This document shows, piece by piece, positions 1-5,206 of a stretch of 8,415 bases of DNA; the first letter of the stretch is position 1, and each line of letters opens with the position of its first letter. Under the pieces are notes generated by a model. It did not search any database. It had not been told where the DNA came from and worked only from the letters and a program-made list of their open reading frames with translations. Source of the stretch: Chloroflexota bacterium (GTDB taxonomy: Bacteria > Chloroflexota > Dehalococcoidia > SZUA-161); NCBI GenBank assembly GCA_016865955.1, contig VGNW01000089.1, forward strand, positions 1-8,415. Reading direction: 5' to 3'. Position numbers and translations under genes: made by a program.

Positions 1-221
1 TTCAGCACCACTACAATATCGGGGTTGGGAATCGCTCCCCGCTCTGCAACGCGCTTGTCGCCGATTCTGGCGAAGGCTTCTACGGGAGCGCCCCGTCTTT
101 CGAAGGCAGGACCCATACATGATTGCCCGAACTTGCCGTCGTAGGTGGCTGAGGCACACAGAATATGGGCGAATGTCACTGCTCCCTCGCCACCTCTGCC
201 ATGAACTCTAATTCGTACCAT
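1..221 (-). CDS. porG: 2-oxoacid (pyruvate-type):ferredoxin oxidoreductase, gamma subunit, 3' part cut by window edge
   Basis: This is the first 73 codons of a gene that reads off the left edge; the start is the ATG at 219-221, with GGAG about 9 bases before it. The gamma subunit belongs to the cytoplasmic PFOR/VFOR/KGOR complex, which oxidises a 2-oxoacid with CoA to acyl-CoA and CO2 and passes electrons to ferredoxin. Visible evidence: the N-terminal motif GRGGEGAVTFA (family usually GRGGQG) at residues 8-18, and ERRGAPVEAFARIGDK at about residues 43-58, both hallmarks of the POR gamma family. ERRGAPV favours the pyruvate type, but the substrate cannot be fixed without the alpha and beta subunits, which should lie to the left. 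The gene follows the 2-hydroxyacid dehydrogenase with a 58-base gap on the same strand, so co-transcription is plausible. The E in GGEG, where Q is usual, is a minor deviation. Confidence 0.88.
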   Translation of the reverse strand, partial: MVRIRVHGRGGEGAVTFAHILCASATYDGKFGQSCMGPAFERRGAPVEAFARIGDKRVAERGAIPNPDIVVVL

Positions 222-279
222 ACTGCAACACTCCATAAACAAATTGCCACAAATTTCAGCTATCAGGTGGCAGGGTTTC

Positions 280-1272
280 CTAATTAACTACGTACTTGGG
301 TTTTTCACCCTTGATGACCGAGATAATGTTGCCCAGCGAAGTCACATAGAAGTTGCGGTACAGGTCTTCCGCTGTAACGCCGCCGATATGAGGGGTAAGT
401 ATCACATTGTCCAACTTCTGCAGCTTGCTCCAGAATTCTTTGCCGGGAGGGTCTCCGTGGTCTCCGTAGACATCTATGGCAGCCCCTCGGATCTTCTTCT
501 GTGCCAGTATATCGGCGAGCGCCAGTTCGTCCGTAATAGCTCCTCTGGAGGTGTTGATGAAAAACGCCGTCGGCTTCATAGACTCCAGCTCTTTTTTGCC
601 GATAATGCCTCTGGTCTCGGGGGTGAGCAGGGCGTTCACGCTGACATAGTCGGAGGTCTTCATCAGTTCTTCGAGGGTAACCTTTTTGACAGGGAACTCG
701 AGGTCGCTGGTATCTTTGCGGTACGGGTCGAAGTACTGAATCTTCATGCCGAAAGCGTGAGCCAAGCGGGCGACCTGAGAGCCTATCTTGCCCATGCCGA
801 AGATTCCCAGCGTCTTATCCCTTAGCTCGTAAACCTTTGCCACGCACTTGCCGAATATCCACTCGCCTGCCTTCATAGTCCTGTCGCACTCGGCGAGATT
901 CTTGGATATGGCGAGCATGAGCATGATAGTGTGTTCCGCTACGGGGATGACTCCCGCGCCGCCGGCGTTCGATACGTCTATGCCCTTTTCCCGGGCAGCC
1001 TTTATATCTACGTTGTCGTAGCCGGCGCTGCACTGCTGGATGAAGAATACCTTGTCTGCCTTGTTGAGTATGTTTCTGTTAATCCTGTTTCGTGCGCCGG
1101 CGAGGATATCGATGCCGGGGACCTTTTGCATGAGTTCTTCTTCGGTGCCTTTTTCCACCAGCACCCAGTTTATCTTGGGGGCATATTCGGGGAAGTTCTT
1201 TTTGGCCTGATTGACCATTTCGTTGAGGATGGGGTCTGTGATGAGAACATTGAAACGCTCCCTGTTTTTCAT
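280..1272 (-). CDS. D-isomer-specific 2-hydroxyacid dehydrogenase (NAD-dependent)
   Basis: This 330-residue cytoplasmic enzyme is of usual family length and should interconvert a D-2-hydroxyacid and a 2-oxoacid with NAD(H). The flavodoxin-like substrate domain covers about residues 5-105 and 300-325. The Rossmann domain between them has the dinucleotide motif G159-M-G161-K-I-G164, with D182 at the end of the next strand, which favours NAD over NADP. Catalytic Arg is R243 (NTSRGA) and catalytic His is H295 (LTPHIGG). The third usual residue, a Glu in the DVFxxEP region, is not seen: the stretch reads DVYGDHGDPPGKE, and spacing from R243 and H295 places H272 there, with D274 close by. The start ATG (1270-1272) has AGGAGG 7-8 bases upstream; the stop is TAG. 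A good promoter lies just upstream, and a 2-oxoacid:ferredoxin oxidoreductase subunit follows, suggesting the product 2-oxoacid feeds that complex. The substrate (glycerate, 3-phosphoglycerate, lactate or branched hydroxyacid) cannot be read from the sequence. Confidence 0.9.
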   Translation of the reverse strand: MKNRERFNVLITDPILNEMVNQAKKNFPEYAPKINWVLVEKGTEEELMQKVPGIDILAGARNRINRNILNKADKVFFIQQCSAGYDNVDIKAAREKGIDVSNAGGAGVIPVAEHTIMLMLAISKNLAECDRTMKAGEWIFGKCVAKVYELRDKTLGIFGMGKIGSQVARLAHAFGMKIQYFDPYRKDTSDLEFPVKKVTLEELMKTSDYVSVNALLTPETRGIIGKKELESMKPTAFFINTSRGAITDELALADILAQKKIRGAAIDVYGDHGDPPGKEFWSKLQKLDNVILTPHIGGVTAEDLYRNFYVTSLGNIISVIKGEKPKYVVN

Positions 1273-1305
1273 CAGGGTCCCTCCTTAGTGCTCAGTGCCT
1301 ATAGA

Positions 1306-1335
1306 ATAATACTGGCAAAAGTGGGTTCTCGTCAA
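1306..1335 (-). promoter_or_regulatory. Candidate sigma70-type promoter of the 2-hydroxyacid dehydrogenase operon
   Basis: Read on the minus strand, -35 is TTGACG (1330-1335, five of six consensus bases) and -10 is TATTAT (1306-1311, five of six), with an 18-base spacer. Transcription would start near 1299, leaving a leader of roughly 27 bases before the ATG that contains the AGGAGG ribosome binding site. Match and placement are good, but there is no experimental support. Confidence 0.55.
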
Positions 1336-1350
1336 TACTGGATGAATATA

Positions 1351-1368
1351 GGTTTCGAGTGCGAAACC
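1351..1368. promoter_or_regulatory. Perfect inverted repeat upstream of the dehydrogenase promoter, possible operator
   Basis: GGTTTCG (1351-1357) and CGAAACC (1362-1368) form a perfect 7-base inverted repeat with a 4-base centre, AGTG. It sits 15 bases upstream of the -35 box of the minus-strand promoter, where an activator or a regulator shared by the divergent genes could bind. The regulator is unknown, and a chance hairpin cannot be excluded. Confidence 0.3.
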
Positions 1369-1520
1369 AGGCAATTTTCGCTCCCCGGGGATGTTATCGT
1401 CTTCGAGTATGTCCCGGAGATTAGAAGATTCGTGTCTTCTCGTCTTGAATCCGCTTTGCGACTACCCTTGAGATGTGATAAGTTTGTAATGATTTCACCT
1501 GCTATTTTATGATTTCTCCA

Positions 1521-1549
1521 TTGCGGAGCTACTATCATATTCGTAACAT
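1521..1549 (+). promoter_or_regulatory. Weak candidate promoter of the cooS-like gene
   Basis: TTGCGG (1521-1526) and TAACAT (1544-1549) are separated by 17 bases and lie about 60 bases before the cooS-like start codon. The -10 matches only four of six consensus bases, so this is a suggestion. The real promoter could lie elsewhere in the AT-rich stretch 1490-1600. Confidence 0.25.
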
Positions 1550-1611
1550 AGTAAGAGCAAGAACTATTTGAAATTTGGAAATCGAGATTCAGATTTTTTA
1601 CGGAGGTTGTA

Positions 1612-3513
1612 ATGGAAGGCGATAGGATTTCGTATCATGAATCGGTGCGCAAGATGTACGAACGCATCAAGAAAGACGGCATGGACAACATCTGGGACCG
1701 CTACGAGGCACAGGGTCTGGGCGCTCCGGACAAGCGATGTCCCTTCTGTCAGGGAGGCGTTCGCTGCGATTTGTGCTCCAACGGACCCTGTCGTGCCGAT
1801 GCGGCTAAAGATAAGAAGGGCGTCTGCGGGATAAAAGCCGATGGTATGGCGATGCGTATGATGCTGCTGCGGAACGTCCTGGGTGCCTCTACCTATCATT
1901 ACCACACGGAGCAGACCATCAAGACCCTGCGAGCTACGGCGGAGAAGAAAACACCGTTCGAAATTAAAGAGCCGAAAAAGCTCAAAGATTTCGCCAAAAG
2001 GTTAGGTGTGAATGCAACGGGGTCGGCGGACGAAGTAGCCGTTAAACTCTGCGATTTCGTCGAAGCCGATTTCCACAGAAGGCTCGATGAGCCCAGCGTA
2101 ATCGTCGAGGCTCTGGCGCCAAAGGAGCGCAAGGAGCAGTGGAGGAAGCTGGGCATCTTCCCCGGCGGCATATACGGTGAGATGATGTTCGCTAGCAGCT
2201 CGTGTCTCACTAATATTGACGGGTACTATCAAAGCCTCGCTTTGAAAGCGTTGCGACTCGGCGTGGCAATGGCTTATCAGAGCCAGATTGTCAACGAGTT
2301 CTGCCAGGATGTGCTCTACGGCATACCCAGGCCGCACAAGATGCGTGTTGATTTGGGCGTGCTAGACCCTGACTATGTGAATGTGCTGCCCAACGGGCAT
2401 GAGCCTTTTCTGGGCTTCGCCATGGTGCAACTGGCGCGTAAACCTGAGTGGCAGAACAAGGCTAAAGCGGTCGGAGCCAAGGGGCTGCGGGTCATCGCCA
2501 ATATCGAGACGGGGCAGGAGATGATTCAGAGATGGGAGATGGACAGTGTCTTCTACGGCTTCACAGGCAACTGGATTATGCAGGAGGCTGTGCTTGCCAG
2601 CGGCTGTGTTGACCTGTTTGCCTGCGATATGAACTGCTCCATGCCCGTCGACCCCTTATACGCTCAGCGGTACAAGTTCAAGCTGATTCCGGTGAGCGAG
2701 CTGGTTGCCTTCGAGGGCATCACAGACCGCATAAATTACGATCCTGAGAAGGCTGAGGAGCAGGCTTCGCGTCTGCTGCAGATGGCGATAGATAACTTCA
2801 AGCAGCGTAGGGCGTCAATTGAGCCGATTACCGGTTTGCCCGTGAGGGAGGCGATGGTGGGCTTCTCCACGGAGAGCATTCTGGAAGCCCTCGGCGGCAG
2901 CCTCAATCCGCTGCTGGACGCTATCAAAAACGGCACCATACGCGGCGTAGCGGGGCTGGTGTCGTGTACCACCTTGAGGGACACTGGCCAGGATGTGCAC
3001 AGCGTGCGCGTAGCCAAAGGGCTGATAGGTAAAGATGTCCTGGTGCTCTCCATGGGTTGCGGCAACGGGGCGATGCAGGTGGCAGGGCTGTGCAGTCCTG
3101 AGGCTAAGGAATTCGCAGGTCCCGGGCTTAAAAAGCTCTGCGATAAGCTGAACATACCGCCAGTGCTCAGCTACGGCACCTGCACCGATACGGGTCGTCT
3201 GGCTGATTTGCTGGCGGCGGTTTCGGCTGCGCTGGGCGGTGTGCCAATTCCCGACCTGCCGGTGGCAGCGGTAGCGCCTGAGTATATGGAGCAGAAGGCG
3301 ACCATAGATGCCGTATTCGCCCTGGCTCTGGGGCTTTACACCTATGTCAACCCTGTGCCCACAGTTACCGGAGCGCCGAACCTGGTTAAGCTGCTGACCG
3401 AAGACCTCAAGCAGGTAACGGGCGGTCTATTGAATGTGGAAACAGACCCGGTAAAGGCAGTGGACGGCATCCTGGCGCATATAGAAGCAAAGCGGAAGAA
3501 GCTGGGAATTTGA
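1612..3513 (+). CDS. cooS: CooS-family (anaerobic Ni-CO dehydrogenase-like) protein with a hybrid-cluster-type active site
   Basis: This 633-residue protein has the usual CooS length and the CODH/HCP fold; the ATG follows GGAGG by 6 bases. B-cluster ligands are present: C52, C55, C60 and C72. The D-cluster differs: C43 is kept, the usual second Cys is R51, and C46 makes a C-x2-C pair. Of the active-site residues (CODH-II numbers in brackets), H263 (261), C342 (333), C452 (446), C483 (476), C524 (526) and K562 (563) are present, but the Cys295 position is E299, in NIETGQE. Residue E560, two before the Lys (MEQKA), matches the E-x-K of hybrid cluster proteins (HCP). In HCP the ligands are His, Glu, four Cys and a second Glu, so this site should hold an Fe-S-O hybrid cluster rather than the Ni-Fe C-cluster. 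CO oxidation is therefore unlikely, and a redox reaction on hydroxylamine or another small N- or O-compound is more plausible. The nearby His chain is also altered (H96-Y-H98). It appears to be a single-gene unit without cooC or cooF beside it. CooS-family membership is near certain; the altered activity is inference. Confidence 0.95.
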   Translation: MEGDRISYHESVRKMYERIKKDGMDNIWDRYEAQGLGAPDKRCPFCQGGVRCDLCSNGPCRADAAKDKKGVCGIKADGMAMRMMLLRNVLGASTYHYHTEQTIKTLRATAEKKTPFEIKEPKKLKDFAKRLGVNATGSADEVAVKLCDFVEADFHRRLDEPSVIVEALAPKERKEQWRKLGIFPGGIYGEMMFASSSCLTNIDGYYQSLALKALRLGVAMAYQSQIVNEFCQDVLYGIPRPHKMRVDLGVLDPDYVNVLPNGHEPFLGFAMVQLARKPEWQNKAKAVGAKGLRVIANIETGQEMIQRWEMDSVFYGFTGNWIMQEAVLASGCVDLFACDMNCSMPVDPLYAQRYKFKLIPVSELVAFEGITDRINYDPEKAEEQASRLLQMAIDNFKQRRASIEPITGLPVREAMVGFSTESILEALGGSLNPLLDAIKNGTIRGVAGLVSCTTLRDTGQDVHSVRVAKGLIGKDVLVLSMGCGNGAMQVAGLCSPEAKEFAGPGLKKLCDKLNIPPVLSYGTCTDTGRLADLLAAVSAALGGVPIPDLPVAAVAPEYMEQKATIDAVFALALGLYTYVNPVPTVTGAPNLVKLLTEDLKQVTGGLLNVETDPVKAVDGILAHIEAKRKKLGI

Positions 3514-3552
3514 AATAGCAGACAGCTATCAGCATTCAGTGGTCAGCCAAAT

Positions 3553-3580
3553 GTAGGGGCGCAAGGCCTTGCGCCCCTAC
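3553..3580. repeat. Perfect 28-base palindrome between convergent genes, terminator or dispersed repeat
   Basis: GTAGGGGCGCAAGG (3553-3566) is followed directly by its exact reverse complement (3567-3580). In RNA it could fold into a stem of about 12 pairs with a GGCC tip. It lies 39 bases after the cooS-like stop and 4 bases beyond the stop of the SMR gene coming the other way, so it could end both transcripts. Only short T runs follow it (GATTTT on the plus side), so it is not a classic intrinsic terminator. GTAGGGGC...GCCCCTAC palindromes recur as dispersed intergenic repeats in several environmental bacterial genomes, and this could be one copy. Confidence 0.75.
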
Positions 3581-3584
3581 GATT

Positions 3585-3920
3585 TTATGCGGCGGGGCTG
3601 GAGTGGGTTTCGGTCAGTGTCAAGCCGATGACGCCTGCAATGATTAAGACTATGGATATTGCCTTTATCGCCGTAACCGGCTCCTTGAAATAGATGAAGC
3701 CGATAGCTGCTATGAGTGCCGTCCCCACGCCTGCCCATACCGTATAAGTCACACTGAGGTTGATTTTCTTCAAGGCGAGCGTGAGGAAAACGAAGCTGAT
3801 TATGTAGAAAACGAACATGAGGATAGAAGGCACAAGTTTGGTAAACCCTTGCGACAGCTTCATGTTGGTGGTGCCGGTCACTTCCATGATTATGGCGAGA
3901 ACCAGGTAAATCCAGCTCAT
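3585..3920 (-). CDS. Small multidrug resistance (SMR/EmrE-type) membrane transporter
   Basis: This 111-residue protein has four predicted membrane helices at about residues 2-22, 30-50, 56-76 and 83-103, the typical SMR size and topology. SMR proteins act as dimers in the inner membrane and exchange protons for cationic drugs, quaternary ammonium compounds or polyamines. The essential membrane glutamate is E13, in MEVTGTTNMK, equivalent to EmrE Glu14. YTVWAGVG (residues 59-66) matches the conserved Tyr and Trp of helix 3 in EmrE (YAIWSGVG). The EVTGT pattern points to the EmrE/Qac or MdtI/MdtJ branches rather than the guanidinium exporters. A homodimer seems likely, since no second SMR gene is adjacent, but the substrate is unknown. 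The ATG follows AGGAG by about 8 bases. The gene lies 29 bases after the SDR gene on the same strand and is probably co-transcribed with it. Confidence 0.92.
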   Translation of the reverse strand: MSWIYLVLAIIMEVTGTTNMKLSQGFTKLVPSILMFVFYIISFVFLTLALKKINLSVTYTVWAGVGTALIAAIGFIYFKEPVTAIKAISIVLIIAGVIGLTLTETHSSPAA

Positions 3921-3949
3921 CTAATCTCTCCTCTGCCTTTTGCGGGAAA

Positions 3950-4960
3950 TCATTTCTTGCTCTGTTTACGCCGCCACTGTACATAGCGCCTGGTGCCCTC
4001 TTCCAGAGAGACTTTAGGCTGCCAGCCCAGCTCTACTCTGGCTTTGGTACCGTCGAGATATATACCCTTGTTGACGAAGTGAAGACCCGAGCGTGTGAGA
4101 TACGGCATCTCCTTAGCCCTGCGCAGCCTCGACCACGTCTCCATAAGTGCACACGAGACATATGCCACCGGATAGGGGATAGTCAACTGAGGTTTGGTCT
4201 CGCCCATAGCCCTGAGTATGGCAGCAGCGAACTCGTGGAGCCTGACTGGTTGGGAATCAGCCACATTATACACCTCCCCTTGAGCCCGGTCGCTGGTCGC
4301 TGCCAGAATAGCGAGGTCGGCGGCATCGGTAACATAGACTATGCTGTATTTGGGGTCCGACTGTCCCGGCCACACCACGATGGGGGATAACATTTGACGG
4401 TAAACCCTGTCGGCAAGAAGCCTATCTCGGGGGCCGTAGGTGACTCCTATCCGTATCATGGAGACCTGGATCTTGCCCTTTTTATGGTAGTCGAAGGCGA
4501 TTTTATCAGCCTCAACTTTGGCGTAGTCATAATATGAATCGGGTGAAAAAACTACACCGCATGGCATAGATTCGGAGAGTGGCATATCTCCTTCGCAGAG
4601 CCTGCCGTGTACAGTCCCGGTGCTGAGATGTAGGAAGCGCGGAACTCCAGCCTCTGCGCTGGCTTTGAGCATATTGTCGGTGCCTTTGATTATGGAGGCC
4701 TCAAACCATTTCCACGCCCCCCAGCCGGGCATAACCCTTGCTGCGGCATGATATACGATATCAACCCCCTTCACCGCGGGTAGCAAGCTATCATAGTCCT
4801 CAACGTCTCCGAAAAATATCCGGGCATTGGTTGTTTTGAGGTGACTGATATCTGATGACTTGCGTGCCAGCGCGCGTACCTCGTGACCTCGCTCGATTAA
4901 ACGCTCCACAATATGACTCCCTATAAATCCTGTAGCCCCGGTGACCAGCGTTACCGCCAT
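3950..4960 (-). CDS. NAD(P)-dependent epimerase/dehydratase, extended SDR (3-beta-HSD-like)
   Basis: This 336-residue protein has the full length of an extended short-chain dehydrogenase/reductase and should be cytoplasmic. The Rossmann motif is G8-x2-G11-x2-G14 (TGATGFIG) at the N-terminus. R33 and K34 follow the second strand, where basic residues favour NADP(H). GDVED (51-55) matches the conserved adenine-binding Asp-x-x-(D) motif, HAAA (71-74) the fourth strand, S113 in LSTGTVHG the catalytic Ser, and Y144-x3-K148 the catalytic Tyr and Lys. RIGVTYGPRD further on is typical of epimerases and of 3-beta-hydroxysteroid dehydrogenase or dihydroflavonol reductase relatives. The C-terminal part, with GWQP and a basic tail, is ordinary. 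The substrate may be a nucleotide sugar, polyketide or isoprenoid alcohol; none can be chosen. The ATG has GGAGG 4 bases upstream. An SMR transporter gene follows after 29 bases. Confidence 0.9.
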   Translation of the reverse strand: MAVTLVTGATGFIGSHIVERLIERGHEVRALARKSSDISHLKTTNARIFFGDVEDYDSLLPAVKGVDIVYHAAARVMPGWGAWKWFEASIIKGTDNMLKASAEAGVPRFLHLSTGTVHGRLCEGDMPLSESMPCGVVFSPDSYYDYAKVEADKIAFDYHKKGKIQVSMIRIGVTYGPRDRLLADRVYRQMLSPIVVWPGQSDPKYSIVYVTDAADLAILAATSDRAQGEVYNVADSQPVRLHEFAAAILRAMGETKPQLTIPYPVAYVSCALMETWSRLRRAKEMPYLTRSGLHFVNKGIYLDGTKARVELGWQPKVSLEEGTRRYVQWRRKQSKK

Positions 4961-4987
4961 AGTGCCTCCATCAGGACAAATATATTT

Positions 4988-5008
4988 GGATAGAGTAGCC
5001 GACTATCC
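4988..5008. promoter_or_regulatory. Short inverted repeat in the divergent SDR promoter region
   Basis: GGATAG (4988-4993) and CTATCC (5003-5008) form a perfect 6-base inverted repeat with a 9-base centre. It lies about 30 bases upstream of the minus-strand SDR start, in the 246-base region between two divergent SDR genes. It could be a small operator, but a repeat of this length may arise by chance. I found no convincing promoter for the minus-strand gene. Confidence 0.2.
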
Positions 5009-5133
5009 TCGTGGGGAAAAGGTCGCAAGATATTCCAATGCCAGCAAATTAGTCTGTAGATTATCAGCAGGGGAAACCAAAGTCAAATAGCGGATACGAT
5101 GCGCACAGGGGATGACGCACCACGCTACATTTT

Positions 5134-5162
5134 TTGATTTTTGACTCCCGGCTGGTTATCAT
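5134..5162 (+). promoter_or_regulatory. Candidate sigma70-type promoter of the SDR-zinc finger gene
   Basis: TTGATT (5134-5139, four of six) and TATCAT (5157-5162, five of six) are separated by the ideal 17 bases, within an AT-rich stretch. The predicted start point near 5169 would leave a leader of about 38 bases holding the GAGGTGA ribosome binding site before the GTG start. Confidence 0.4.
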
Positions 5163-5206
5163 TTTAGAGGGTAAAGTTTTATCGATGTAGTTTATTGAGG
5201 TGAGCT

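Larger units (their letters stand above)
1273..1611. other. 339-base divergent intergenic region
   Basis: This non-coding region lies between the start codons of the dehydrogenase (minus) and the cooS-like gene (plus), so it should carry both promoters. It holds a strong candidate promoter for the minus-strand operon, a weak one for cooS, an 18-base perfect hairpin, a short CCCCGGGG palindrome (1383-1390) and a smaller inverted repeat, AGAAGA/TCTTCT (1423-1428 and 1435-1440). Open frames crossing it resemble no known protein. Confidence 0.7.

Noticed and set aside
1423..1440. AGAAGA/TCTTCT inverted repeat as an operator
   Set aside because: It is short with a 6-base centre in a low-complexity stretch, so it may well be chance; mentioned only within the intergenic description.
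931..1512. Long plus-strand open frame opposite the 2-hydroxyacid dehydrogenase
   Set aside because: Most of it is antisense to a gene with a complete set of family motifs; it resembles no known family and is best explained as a shadow frame.
1332..1538. 68-codon open frame on the minus strand in the intergenic region
   Set aside because: It has no recognisable protein features, overlaps the promoter and hairpin region, and its codon content looks random; no convincing ribosome binding site was seen.
1612..3513. Ordinary CO-oxidising Ni-CODH annotation
   Set aside because: Overall similarity is high, but the Cys295-equivalent is Glu and the Lys motif is HCP-like, so CO dehydrogenase activity should not be assigned from family membership alone.
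3577..3984. 135-codon minus-strand frame overlapping the SMR gene
   Set aside because: It is an alternative frame of the same strand, rich in His and Arg, and covers a gene with clear EmrE motifs.
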